Below are positions 38,822 through 46,972 of a stretch of 64,000 bases of DNA, one piece after another. Within the stretch, counting starts at the first letter, position 1; every line of letters begins with the position of its first letter. This DNA comes from Caulobacteraceae bacterium UBA3198 (lineage in GTDB: Bacteria > Pseudomonadota > Alphaproteobacteria > Caulobacterales > Caulobacteraceae). The notes under the pieces are model-generated. The model saw only the letters and a program-made list of their open reading frames with translations, was not told the DNA's origin and made no database searches. The translations under genes and the position numbers were made by a program. The stretch lies in contig DEWY01000010.1 of assembly GCA_002363865.1 (NCBI GenBank), forward strand, positions 1 through 64,000, in the 5' to 3' direction.

Positions 38822-40030
38822 ATGGCTGACTTTGGCGGCGCCGATCTGGACGGGTTCCGGGCCCAGGCGCGTGAATGGCTCGAGGCCAATTTCCCCAAGT
38901 CGCTGGCCCATGATACCGAAGCCCAGACCCGGGCCATGGCCGGCGGCGTCGAGCTGACCGGCGACATGGCGCTCTGGCGCGACCGGATGGGGGAAAAGGG
39001 CTGGGGCGTCCCCACCTGGCCGGCCCAGTATGGCGGCGGCGGCCTCTCGCCCCAGGAAGCCCGGGCCCTGAACCAGGAAATGGCCGCCATCGGCGCCTGG
39101 AACCCGATCGGCGGCATGGGCGTGGGCATGTTCGGCCCGACCCTGCTGGAATACGGCACCGAGGATCAGAAGAAGAAGTACATCCCCGACATCGCCACGG
39201 CCAAGGTGCGCTGGTGCCAGGGCTTCTCCGAGCCGGGCGCCGGCTCCGACCTCGCCGCCCTGCAGACCAAGGCCGAAGACAAGGGCGACCACTGGCTGGT
39301 CAACGGCCAGAAGATCTGGACCTCCGGCGGCCAGTGGGCGGACATGATCTTCTGCCTGGTGCGCACCGACCAGACCAAGAAGCATGAAGGCATCTCCTTC
39401 GTGGTCTTCTCCATGCATCAGCCCGGGGTCGAGGTTCGTCCGATCCGCCTGATCGCCGGCTCCTCGCCCTTCTGCGAAACCTTCTTCACCGATGTGAAGG
39501 TGCCCAAGGAAAACCTGATTGGCCCGCTGAACGGCGGCTGGACGGTGGCCAAGCGCCTGCTGCAGCATGAACGCAGCGGCATGGGCGGCCGGGCCGGCGA
39601 AGGCGGCAAGCGTGAGGCGCTGGGCGTCATCGCCAAGAAGTATGTGGGTGAGGACGAGCAGGGCCGGCTGGCCGATCTCGACCTGCGCACCCGCATCGTC
39701 ATGAACGACATGGACCTCAAGGCCCTGCAGCAGACCGTCAAGCGCGCGGCTCTGGAGGCCAAGGGGAATTCCGGTCCCTCGGCCACCACCTCGATCATGA
39801 AGAACGCCAATATGAAGGTGGCGCAGGACCGGGCCGAGCTGACCCTGGAGTTCATGGGTCATCAGGGTCTGGGCTGGGAAGGCGCGGACTTCACCGAGGA
39901 AGAGCTGGCCGCGGTCCGCGGCTGGCTGGCTGGCAAGGCAGGCTCGATTTACGGCGGGTCCAATGAGGTGCAGAACAACATCATTTCCAAGCGCATCCTC
40001 GGCCTGCCGGACGCTGCGCCGTCGAAATGA
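38822..40030 (+). CDS. Acyl-CoA dehydrogenase, paralogue 3
   Basis: 402 residues from ATG 38822 behind AAGGGAG. Same architecture: WPAQYGGGGLS, RWCQGFSEPGAGSDLAAL, WLVNGQKIWTSGG, SSPFCETFFTDVKVP, LLQHERSGMGG (candidate helix-G Glu), FMGHQGLGWEG and SIYGGSNEVQNNIISKRILGLP. The IYGGSNEVQNN ending is the common form in large-subunit acyl-CoA dehydrogenases and is shared with paralogue 4. Its loop after helix G (RAGEGGKREALG) is the least glycine-rich of the set. The 73-base upstream gap is AT-rich and may carry an internal promoter. The C-terminus ends DAAPSK, not DPK as in the others. Confidence 0.92.
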   Translation: MADFGGADLDGFRAQAREWLEANFPKSLAHDTEAQTRAMAGGVELTGDMALWRDRMGEKGWGVPTWPAQYGGGGLSPQEARALNQEMAAIGAWNPIGGMGVGMFGPTLLEYGTEDQKKKYIPDIATAKVRWCQGFSEPGAGSDLAALQTKAEDKGDHWLVNGQKIWTSGGQWADMIFCLVRTDQTKKHEGISFVVFSMHQPGVEVRPIRLIAGSSPFCETFFTDVKVPKENLIGPLNGGWTVAKRLLQHERSGMGGRAGEGGKREALGVIAKKYVGEDEQGRLADLDLRTRIVMNDMDLKALQQTVKRAALEAKGNSGPSATTSIMKNANMKVAQDRAELTLEFMGHQGLGWEGADFTEEELAAVRGWLAGKAGSIYGGSNEVQNNIISKRILGLPDAAPSK

Positions 40031-40061
40031 TTACAACGACTGATTTTCAAGGAGAAATTTA

Positions 40062-41255
40062 ATGGCTGATTTTGGCGGCTCTGATCTGGACGCCTTCCGC
40101 ACGGAAGCGCGCGACTGGATCGAAGCCAACTTCCCCAAGTCCCTGAAGGGCAAGGGGAGCATGATGATGCGCGAAGAGCGCACCGAGCCCACGCCGGACA
40201 TGACCGCATGGCGCCAGGCCATGGGCGAAAAGGGCTGGGGCGTTCCCACCTGGCCGGCCCAGTACGGCGGCGGCGGCCTGACCCCGGCCCACGGCCGGAT
40301 CATCCAGCAGGAGCTGGGCCGCGTGGGGGCCTACAACCCCATCGGCGGCATGGGCGTCATGATGTTCGGCCCCACCCTGCTGGAATACGGCACCGAGGCC
40401 CAGAAGCAGCAGCACATCCCGCCGATCGTGAAGGGCGAACTGCAATGGTGCCAGGGCTTCTCCGAGCCGGGCGCCGGTTCTGACCTGGCCTCGCTGCAGA
40501 CCCGCGCCGAGGACAAGGGCGACCATTACATCGTCAACGGCCAGAAGATCTGGACCTCGGGCGCCCAGTGGGCCCAGTGGTGCTTCTGCCTGGTGCGCAC
40601 CGACACCACCAAGAAACATGAAGGCATTTCCTTCGTGCTGTTCCCGATGGACGTCCCCGGGGTGGAAGTCCGCCCGATCCCGCTGATCGCCGGCAACTCC
40701 CCCTTCTGCGAGACCTTCCTGACCGACGTCCGCGTCGAAAAGGACCAGGTGGTCGGCCCGGTCAACGGCGGCTGGACGGTGGCCAAGCGTCTCCTGCAGC
40801 ATGAGCGTTCGGGCCTGTCGGGCGCCGGCGGCGGCGGCGGCGGCGGTCGTTCGCTGGTCAAGCTGGCCAAGGACTATGTGGGCGCCGACGAGTCGGGTCG
40901 CCTGTCGGACTCCGACCTGCGCACCCGCGTGATCATGAACGAGATCGACGGTCGCGCCTTCCAGCTGACCGCCATGCGCGCCATGGCCGAATCCAAGGCC
41001 AATTCCGGGCCTTCGGCGGCCACCTCGATCATGAAGAACGCCGGCACCCGCTGGATGCAGGATCGGGCTGAACTGACCATCGAACTCATGGGCCACCAGG
41101 GCCTGGGCTGGGAAGGCGACGACTTCACCGCTGAAGAGCTGGGCGCCGTGCGCTCCTGGCTGGGCGGTAAGGCGACGACCATCTATGGCGGTTCGCAGGA
41201 GGTGCAGAACAACATCATCTCCAAGCGCATCCTCGGCCTGCCCGACCCGAAATAA
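40062..41255 (+). CDS. Acyl-CoA dehydrogenase, paralogue 4
   Basis: 397 residues from ATG 40062, which follows AAGGAG. Features: WPAQYGGGGLT, QWCQGFSEPGAGSDLASL, YIVNGQKIWTSGAQWAQW, SPFCETFLTDVRV, LLQHERSGLSG (candidate catalytic Glu) followed by an extreme run of glycines (SGAGGGGGGGRS), MGHQGLGWEG and IYGGSQEVQNNIISKRILGLP. Closest to paralogue 3 by its ending and by HERSG. It begins 31 bases after paralogue 3 and ends 34 bases before the fifth, different dehydrogenase, so these genes almost certainly share a transcript. Confidence 0.92.
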   Translation: MADFGGSDLDAFRTEARDWIEANFPKSLKGKGSMMMREERTEPTPDMTAWRQAMGEKGWGVPTWPAQYGGGGLTPAHGRIIQQELGRVGAYNPIGGMGVMMFGPTLLEYGTEAQKQQHIPPIVKGELQWCQGFSEPGAGSDLASLQTRAEDKGDHYIVNGQKIWTSGAQWAQWCFCLVRTDTTKKHEGISFVLFPMDVPGVEVRPIPLIAGNSPFCETFLTDVRVEKDQVVGPVNGGWTVAKRLLQHERSGLSGAGGGGGGGRSLVKLAKDYVGADESGRLSDSDLRTRVIMNEIDGRAFQLTAMRAMAESKANSGPSAATSIMKNAGTRWMQDRAELTIELMGHQGLGWEGDDFTAEELGAVRSWLGGKATTIYGGSQEVQNNIISKRILGLPDPK

Positions 41256-41289
41256 GCACTCATTCGAATTTTATAGGGATTACAACAAG

Positions 41290-42426
41290 ATGGCCGTTCT
41301 CAACGAAGAACAGACGATGCTTCGCGACGCTGCGAAGAGCTGGGTGCAGGAAAAGTCCCCCGTCACCGCCTTCCGCAAGATGCGCGATAGCGGGGTCGAG
41401 CTGGGCTACGACGCCAACGCCTGGAACGAAATGGCCGAGATGGGCTGGGCCGGGGTGATCATCCCGGAGGAATACGGCGGCTCGGACTTCGGCTACCTCT
41501 CCATGGGCCTGATCCTGGAAGAAATGGGCCGGACGCTCACGGCGTCTCCGCTGCTGGCCTCTGGCCTGGCCGCGGCCTCGGCCCTGGTGCTGGGCGGCTC
41601 CGACGCCCAGAAGTCGGAATGGCTGCCGAAGATCGCCGGCGGTGAAGTCGTCGGCGCCCTGGCGATCGACGAAGGCGCTCATCACGCCCCGGAAAAGGTG
41701 GCCCTGAAGGCTGAAAAGTCCGGTTCGGGCTACAAGCTCTCGGGCTCCAAGTCCTTCGTGCTGGAAGGCATGGCCGCTGGCCTGCTGATCGTCTCGGCCC
41801 GCACCTCGGGCAAGCCGGGCGACACCGACGGGATCACCCTGTTCCTGGTCGCCGGCGACGCCAAGGGCGTGAGCCGCAAGCGTCTGCATCTGGCCGACAG
41901 CCGCGGCGCCGCCAACATCACCTTCGACGGCGTCGAAGTGGGCGCTGACGCGGTGCTGGGCGAAGTCGACAAGGGCTACGCCCTGCTGGAGAAGACCCTC
42001 GACCGCGCCCGCGCCGGCCTCTGCGCCGAAATGCTCGGCTCGGCCGTCCAGGCCTTCGAAGTGACCCTGGACTACCTCAAGGTCCGGGTGCAGTTCGGCC
42101 AGGTCATCGGCTCCTTCCAGGCCCTGCAGCACCGCGCGGCCAAGATGTTCACCGATCTTGAGCTGGCCCGTTCGGCCGTCGAAGCCGCTCTGCAGGCCAT
42201 CGACGCCGACACCCCGGACGTTCCGGAACTGGTCAGCCTGGCCAAGGCCAAGATGGGCGACGTCTTCCACCTCGTGTCCAACGAGATGGTTCAGATGCAT
42301 GGCGGCATCGGCATGACCGACGCTCACGATGCGGGCTTCTACATGAAGCGCGCCCGTGCGGCCGAGGCGGCCTTTGGCAACCAGGCCTATCATCGCGACC
42401 GCTACGCCCGCATCCAGGGCTACTAA
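41290..42426 (+). CDS. Acyl-CoA dehydrogenase-like protein lacking the catalytic Glu, probable non-catalytic partner subunit
   Basis: 378 residues from ATG 41290 (MAVLNEEQTMLRD). Same superfamily but clearly distant from the four genes before it: IIPEEYGGSDFGYLSMGLILEEMG, GALAIDEGAHH, and C-terminal VRVQFGQVIGSFQALQHRAAKMFTDLE and EMVQMHGGIGMTDAHDAGFYMKRA. At helix G it reads LDRARAGLC, with Ala where the Glu would be, and the C-terminal YEGT position reads AFGN, so neither known base position is filled. This is what is seen in the non-catalytic subunit of heteromeric acyl-CoA dehydrogenases (for example the alpha2beta2 enzymes of sterol degradation). The pairing is inference. Last gene before a strong terminator. 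Confidence 0.88.
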   Translation: MAVLNEEQTMLRDAAKSWVQEKSPVTAFRKMRDSGVELGYDANAWNEMAEMGWAGVIIPEEYGGSDFGYLSMGLILEEMGRTLTASPLLASGLAAASALVLGGSDAQKSEWLPKIAGGEVVGALAIDEGAHHAPEKVALKAEKSGSGYKLSGSKSFVLEGMAAGLLIVSARTSGKPGDTDGITLFLVAGDAKGVSRKRLHLADSRGAANITFDGVEVGADAVLGEVDKGYALLEKTLDRARAGLCAEMLGSAVQAFEVTLDYLKVRVQFGQVIGSFQALQHRAAKMFTDLELARSAVEAALQAIDADTPDVPELVSLAKAKMGDVFHLVSNEMVQMHGGIGMTDAHDAGFYMKRARAAEAAFGNQAYHRDRYARIQGY

Positions 42427-42468
42427 GACGCCTGTCCCGACCTCGGTCGGGATTGACGACGACAAGGA

Positions 42469-42494
42469 CCCCCGGCCGCAAGGCCGGGGGTTTT
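42469..42494 (+). terminator. Intrinsic terminator of the acyl-CoA dehydrogenase operon
   Basis: Perfect 9-base stem CCCCCGGCC (42469-42477) / GGCCGGGGG (42482-42490), GCAA tetraloop, then TTTT. A second small hairpin (TCCCGACC/GGTCGGGA) lies just before it at 42435-42452. Confidence 0.9.
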
Positions 42495-42502
42495 CCTTTG
42501 AC

Positions 42503-43756
42503 TCAAGGCTGGGCGGCGTCGGCCTGCAGTCGGTCGATATGCTGGCGGATGTGCGCAGCCTCCGCCGGTGTCCGGGCGAGCGAGATGGCCCGGTCAAAGG
42601 CCTCCCGGGCCTCCGCCGATCGGCCCAACTCCAGCAGCATGGCGCCGCGAACCCCGTGGAAGTGGAAATAGGCTGCGAGGCGTTCAGCCAAGGGCTCAAT
42701 TAGCGCCAGGGCGGCCTCAGCCCCCTCGGTCTTGGACACCGCAACAGCCTGGTTCAATGTCACTACCGGCGAGGGCATGTGATGCTCCAGAGCCCGATAG
42801 AGGCCGGCGATCTGCGGCCAGTCGGTGTCCGCAGGTCGCGGCGCCCGGGCGTGCAGGGCGGCGATGGCCGCCTGAATCTGGTAGGCGCCGGGTTGGCGAT
42901 GGCGCACGGCCTTGTCGATCAGGGCCAGTCCCTCGGCGATCATCGGGCCGTTCCAGCGGGTGCGGTCCTGATCCTCCATCAGGATGATGGCGCCCTCGGC
43001 GTCATAGCGGGCCTGGACGCGGGCGTGCTGCAACAGCATCAGGGCGGTCAGTCCCATAACCTCGGGCTCTGCGGGAAACAGCCGCAGCAGCAGGCGGCCC
43101 AGGCGGATGGCCTCGTCGCAGAGGCCGCTGCGCAGGGGCGCCTCGCCGCCGCTGGCGGAATAGCCCTCGTTGAACAGCAGGTAGACCATGGCCATCACCG
43201 CGGCCAGGCGCTCGGACCGCTCGACGGCGCCCGGCGTCTCGAAGGGCGTTCCGGCCCTGGCGACCCTGGCCTTGGCCCGGGTGATGCGCTGCTCCATGGC
43301 GCTCTCGCCGACCAGAAAGGCCCTGGCGATTTCGGCCACGCTCAACCCGCAGACGATCCGCAGGGCCATCGCGATCTGTTGGGTGGCCGGCAGGTCGGGA
43401 TGGCAGCAGATGAACAGCAGCCGCAGGACGTCGTCGCGATAGTTGGCCCCGTCCAGCCGCTCAGCCAGGTCGGCTTCGGCGTCCTCTAGGTCAGAGATCA
43501 GCACCTCCTGGGGCAGGGGCGCTTCACGGGCCTTGCGCCGGACCGAATCCAGCGCCGCATTGCGTCCGACAAAGATCAGCCAGGCGGTGGGGTCCCGGGG
43601 CGGCCCCTTGTCAGGCCAGTTGCGCAGGGCCCGAAGGCTCGCCTCCTGAAAGGCCTCCTCGGCGATGTCGAGGTCGCGGAAGTAACGCAACAGGGCGGCC
43701 ATGGCCTGGGGCCGCGCGGCGGCGAGCGCCCCGTCGATCCAGGCCAGGTCGCTCAT
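42503..43756 (-). CDS. ECF RNA polymerase sigma factor, ECF42 type
   Basis: 417 residues. Sigma-70 region 2 (about 10-75, LLRYFRDLDIAEEAFQEASLRALRNWP) and region 4 (about 125-175, GLSVAEIARAFLVGESAMEQRITRAKARV) are followed by a long C-terminal extension (about 185-417) with the YLLFNEGYSASGG motif and TPR-like helices (RGAMLLELGRSAEAREAFDRAISLAR). This extension and the neighbouring DGPF/YCII gene define the ECF42 group, which has no classical anti-sigma factor; the tail itself is thought to control activity. The start overlaps the stop of the YCII gene (ATGA). Targets unknown. Confidence 0.9.
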   Translation of the reverse strand: MSDLAWIDGALAAARPQAMAALLRYFRDLDIAEEAFQEASLRALRNWPDKGPPRDPTAWLIFVGRNAALDSVRRKAREAPLPQEVLISDLEDAEADLAERLDGANYRDDVLRLLFICCHPDLPATQQIAMALRIVCGLSVAEIARAFLVGESAMEQRITRAKARVARAGTPFETPGAVERSERLAAVMAMVYLLFNEGYSASGGEAPLRSGLCDEAIRLGRLLLRLFPAEPEVMGLTALMLLQHARVQARYDAEGAIILMEDQDRTRWNGPMIAEGLALIDKAVRHRQPGAYQIQAAIAALHARAPRPADTDWPQIAGLYRALEHHMPSPVVTLNQAVAVSKTEGAEAALALIEPLAERLAAYFHFHGVRGAMLLELGRSAEAREAFDRAISLARTPAEAAHIRQHIDRLQADAAQP

Positions 43757-44136
43757 TGTCCGGCGTCGGCCGGCAGGGTGCTGGGATGGAAGACCCCGAT
43801 GGGGCGCAGTTCATAGGCGCCGCCGGGATTGGCCCGCCCAAGCTCCTTCGCCACCTCGAGCGCCTGGTCGAGATCATCACAGTCGACGATGTAGAATCCC
43901 AGCAGCTGCTCCTTGGTCTCGGCGAAGGGGCCGTCCAGCACCAGGGGCGGATCGCTGTCCTTGCGCAAGGTGGTGGCCGCCGAGGTGGGCAGCAGGCGCG
44001 CCACCGGACCCAGTCGGCCCTGGGCGGCGAGCTTCTGGTGCACCACGTCCAGCTTCTCCATCACCGCGTCGTCCTGGGCTTTTGACCAGCCGCCGACGAT
44101 GGCCTCGGCGTGATAGCAAAGGATAGCGTAGAGCAT
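43753..44136 (-). CDS. YCII/DGPF-domain protein, ECF42 partner
   Basis: 127 residues from ATG 44136 with AGGAAG 8 bases upstream. The YCII-related ferredoxin-like fold carries the defining motif LVLDGPFAETKEQLLGFYIVD (near 68-88) and LGRANPGGAYELRPI. Such DGPF proteins are typically encoded next to ECF42 sigma factors and are often among their targets; biochemical role unknown. Its last codons overlap the sigma factor gene, so both are expressed together. It is divergent from uppP with a 155-base gap that must contain both promoters. Confidence 0.88.
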   Translation of the reverse strand: MLYAILCYHAEAIVGGWSKAQDDAVMEKLDVVHQKLAAQGRLGPVARLLPTSAATTLRKDSDPPLVLDGPFAETKEQLLGFYIVDCDDLDQALEVAKELGRANPGGAYELRPIGVFHPSTLPADAGQ

Positions 44137-44291
44137 GGGCGATCTTCCTGTTGATCCAAGGACGGGCGACTATGCCTCTGCCCGACAGGCCGTTGGCGGA
44201 GATTTCGGGATTTCCATAGCTTGGGCGCCCGCCTGTCTCGCCAAGCCTCAGGATATTCGCTATCGCAGCCCCACCAAATGCGGGGGGCGGC

Positions 44292-45098
44292 TTGGACCAG
44301 AATTCTCTCATCAGCGTCATCATCCTCGGGGTTATCGAGGGTCTGACCGAGTTTCTGCCCGTCTCCTCCACCGGCCACCTGATCCTGGCGGCGGAGCTGC
44401 TGGGGTTCAAAGGCCCTGCCGAGACCACCTTCAAGATCGTCGTGCAACTCGGGGCGATCCTGGCGGTGCTGGTCGTCTACGCCCAGCGCTTCATCGGGGT
44501 CGGCCTCGGCGCCCTGCAGGCAAGGCCCGCTGACATCGCCTTTGTCCGCAACCTCGCCCTGGCGGTGCTGCCGGCCATGGTCATCGGGGTGTTCGCCTAT
44601 GACGCCATCAAGCTCATGCTGGAAAACCCCACCATCGTGGCGGTGATGCTGATTGTCGGCGGCGTGGCGATCCTGATCATAGAGCGCATCGCTCCGCCGC
44701 CCGTGATCCATGGGATCGAGGAGCTGTCCTGGAAGAACGCCCTGCTGATCGGCCTCTTTCAGTGCGTGGCGATGATCCCCGGGGTTTCCCGGTCAGGGGC
44801 CACGATCATGGGCTCTCTCATGCTGGGGGTGGAGCGCAAGACCGCGGCGGAATTCACCTTTTTCCTGGCCGCGCCGACCATGGTGGCGGCCACGGCCTAT
44901 GACCTGCTGAAGTCCTGGAACCAGCTGAACTTCGAGGACTTCGCCGGCATCGCCATTGGCTTTGCGGTCGCCTTCCTGACCGCCCTGCTGGTGGTTAAGA
45001 GCCTCATCGCCGTGGTGGGCCGTTACGGCTTTGCACCCTTCGCCTGGTACCGCATCGCCCTGGGCTCGGCGGCCCTGGCCTTTCTCTACCTGATGTGA
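44292..45098 (+). CDS. uppP: Undecaprenyl-diphosphatase (BacA family)
   Basis: 268 residues from a TTG start behind a G-rich ribosome binding site. Integral membrane enzyme with about eight helices; recycles the undecaprenyl carrier lipid for peptidoglycan synthesis. Both conserved catalytic motifs are intact: EGLTEFLPVSSTGHL near residue 17 (Glu/Glu and Ser-Ser-Thr-Gly-His) and PGVSRSGATI near 163. Length is normal (E. coli 273). It is not in an operon: divergent from the YCII gene and followed by a stem-loop (45107-45147) before the next gene. Confidence 0.95.
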   Translation: MDQNSLISVIILGVIEGLTEFLPVSSTGHLILAAELLGFKGPAETTFKIVVQLGAILAVLVVYAQRFIGVGLGALQARPADIAFVRNLALAVLPAMVIGVFAYDAIKLMLENPTIVAVMLIVGGVAILIIERIAPPPVIHGIEELSWKNALLIGLFQCVAMIPGVSRSGATIMGSLMLGVERKTAAEFTFFLAAPTMVAATAYDLLKSWNQLNFEDFAGIAIGFAVAFLTALLVVKSLIAVVGRYGFAPFAWYRIALGSAALAFLYLM

Positions 45099-45164
45099 AG
45101 CCCAGCCCCTGGAACCTCGGCCAGGACGCCGGGTTCCGTCCAGGGGGCCATAGGAGGCTTGCAC

Positions 45165-45662
45165 ATGACCACTGACATGAACGACCCGGCCGCTGTGGAG
45201 CGCCGGCTCTGGGATGAAATCGAAAAGGACCAGATTGGCATGCTGGGCGTGGTCGGCGGCGGCGCCCACCACCTTCAGCCGATGACGGCCTTTGTCGAGC
45301 CCGCCGCCAAGCGACTGTGGTTCTTCACGCGCAACGACACCGATCTGGTCGAGGAGATCGGCGCGGGTCACAAGGCGATGTTCGTCTTTCAGCAGCGGGA
45401 TCTGCGCGCCTGCGTCGGCGGCCGGCTGACCGTCACCCAGGACCGCGACCGGATGGATCGCTATTGGAACGCCGTGGTGGCGGCCTGGTATCCGAAGGGC
45501 AAGGATGACCCGCACCTGACCCTGCTTCGCCTGGACTGCGACGACGCCCAGGTCTGGATTTCGCAGGCCGGACCCATGCGGTTCGCCTGGGAGATCGCCA
45601 AGGCCAACGCCACCGGTCATGCGCCTGATCTCGGCGGTCGGGCCGAGGTCCGGTTCAATTGA
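45165..45662 (+). CDS. Pyridoxamine 5'-phosphate oxidase family protein (general stress protein 26-like)
   Basis: 165 residues from the ATG at 45165, with AGGAGG 7 bases upstream; a TTG at 45159 would overlap the spacing. Split-barrel flavin-binding fold: MLGVVGGGAHHLQPMTAFVE, KRLWFFTRNDTDLVEEI, AMFVFQQRDLRACVGGRLTVTQDRDRMDRYWN, and VWISQAGPMRFAWEI. Members bind FMN or FAD and are linked to stress responses; the substrate is unknown. It is followed by a terminator shared with the opposite gene. Its neighbour on the other strand is also stress-related, which suggests a stress island (inference). Confidence 0.88.
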   Translation: MTTDMNDPAAVERRLWDEIEKDQIGMLGVVGGGAHHLQPMTAFVEPAAKRLWFFTRNDTDLVEEIGAGHKAMFVFQQRDLRACVGGRLTVTQDRDRMDRYWNAVVAAWYPKGKDDPHLTLLRLDCDDAQVWISQAGPMRFAWEIAKANATGHAPDLGGRAEVRFN

Positions 45663-45675
45663 CACCGCAACGAAA

Positions 45676-45704
45676 AACCCCCGGCTATTTTCAGGCCGGG
45701 GGTT
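45676..45704. terminator. Intrinsic terminator between convergent stress genes
   Basis: 10-base stem AACCCCCGGC (45676-45685) / GCCGGGGGTT (45695-45704). An A-tract (45673-45677) makes it a good terminator for the minus-strand gene and a weaker one for the plus-strand gene. Confidence 0.85.
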
Positions 45705-45728
45705 AATCAGCGCTACGCCCAGCTCGCG

Positions 45729-46493
45729 CTAGCGTTCGACGCCGGGGATCGGCCGGACCACCGGATCGCCGCTGCGACCGCTCGTCCGATCGGCGTCGCC
45801 ATAGGGCTCGGCCCGATCCTGGCCCGCAAAGGAGCGATCCTCGGCGAAGCGGCGGCGCTCCACCTGGATTTCGTCAACCGAATAGGGCTGGGCTTCGGGA
45901 TCGAACCGCGTCCAGCCGGCGTCCCGATAGGCCGGGCCGCGCATCTGGGCGCTGACGCCGCGCTGCTGATCCAGGATCTGCTCCAGGCGGCCCGCGTCGT
46001 CGCCCTCGACCTTGACGCTCACCAGCGTCCCGCCGCGGCGGACGCCCTCGGCATAGACGTGGGCCTCCTCATCAGAGTGCCCGGCCTCTTTCAGGGCGCC
46101 AAGCAGGCCGCCCGTGGCCCCGCCGGCGGCGGCGCCCACAGCGGCGCCCACGGCGGTGGAGGCCAGCCATCCGGCCGCCACGACGGGGCCGAGGCCCGGT
46201 ATGGCCAGCATGCCCAGGCCGGCCAGCAAGCCGCCGGCGCCGCCGATCAGGCCCCCGGTGGCTGCGCCCTTGCCGGCGCCGTCGGCCACGTCGTTTTCAC
46301 CGTCGCCATTGCGGTCGCCCAGGGGGCCGCCGCCGGTCTTGGCCTCGTCGTGGTGGTGGCCCGCATGCCAGTTGTCGGCGTTGTTCGACACCAGACTGAT
46401 GCGGTTGTGATCGACGCCGGCCCGCTCCAGATCGTCGAGGGCGCGGAGGGCTTCGGTATGGCTGTCAAACAGCCGGGTCACGGTCTTGGTCAT
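45729..46493 (-). CDS. General stress protein 17M-like (YflT domain) with glycine zipper
   Basis: 254 residues. The N-terminus (VTRLFDSHTEALRALDDLERAGVDHNRISLVSNN, about 4-37) is a general-stress-protein-17M domain. A His/Gly/Asp-rich linker follows, then a glycine-zipper hydrophobic segment (about 72-140: GGLIGGAGGLLAGLGMLAIPGLGPVVAAGWLASTAVGAAVGAAAGG), and an acidic/basic C-terminal tail with YSVDEIQVERRRFAEDRSF. The zipper suggests membrane association or oligomerisation. Function unknown. It is preceded by AAGGAAG, and a lipoprotein gene lies 23 bases upstream on the same strand. Confidence 0.8.
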   Translation of the reverse strand: MTKTVTRLFDSHTEALRALDDLERAGVDHNRISLVSNNADNWHAGHHHDEAKTGGGPLGDRNGDGENDVADGAGKGAATGGLIGGAGGLLAGLGMLAIPGLGPVVAAGWLASTAVGAAVGAAAGGATGGLLGALKEAGHSDEEAHVYAEGVRRGGTLVSVKVEGDDAGRLEQILDQQRGVSAQMRGPAYRDAGWTRFDPEAQPYSVDEIQVERRRFAEDRSFAGQDRAEPYGDADRTSGRSGDPVVRPIPGVER

Positions 46494-46516
46494 GGGGAAG
46501 CTTCCTTGAACAGGGT

Positions 46517-46873
46517 TCAGTTGGCGGCCGGGGTCACGGCGCCGCGATAATCGACAGAGACCTGGGCCGGGGCGCCGTCGCGCTGGGCGGTTCCGGTCCA
46601 GACGCCCTGCTCGTTCTGGGTCAGCGGACCGACATCGCTGTAGCCGGCGGACTCGATGGCGCCTCGGGCCTGATCCTCAGTGAAGGAGTTGGCGCCTGGG
46701 GTCAGGGCGCCGTCGCCCATGTTGGGATCGGTGTCGATGGCCGCGTTGCGCGGCGTCTCGGACGCCGAGACCACGGGCCCTTCAGTGTTGTCCATGTCGG
46801 TGGTGTCGTCCTGACCTCCGCAAGCGGCCAGCAGGGCGGCGGCGGCGGTCAGACTGAGGATGGATTTCATCAT
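46517..46873 (-). CDS. Small lipoprotein with PepSY-like C-terminal domain
   Basis: 118 residues. The signal peptide MMKSILSLTAAAALLAACGG has a lipobox (LAAC), then an acidic linker (QDDTTDMDNTEG) and a domain of about 55 residues (FTEDQARGAIESAGYSDVGPLTQNEQGVWTGTAQRDGAPAQVSVDY) resembling the PepSY-type fold of small periplasmic proteins. The AAGGAG 9 bases upstream supports ATG 46873; the next codon is also ATG. Function unknown. It is 23 bases before the stress-protein gene and 99 bases after an HWE-type kinase gene, all on the same strand. Confidence 0.72.
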   Translation of the reverse strand: MMKSILSLTAAAALLAACGGQDDTTDMDNTEGPVVSASETPRNAAIDTDPNMGDGALTPGANSFTEDQARGAIESAGYSDVGPLTQNEQGVWTGTAQRDGAPAQVSVDYRGAVTPAAN

Positions 46874-46972
46874 TTTGGCGGGCTCCTTGATGTGGTCAGG
46901 AAGCCCCCAGCCGGGTTCATGGTTCCCGGCGATCCTCGCCTCTTCTGTTCGTCCTCTGGTTGAGGCCGAACG

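Noticed and set aside
45107..45147. Stem-loop after uppP as a strong intrinsic terminator
   Set aside because: The arms (CCCCTGGA / TCCAGGGG) pair, but the loop is long and there is no T-tract.
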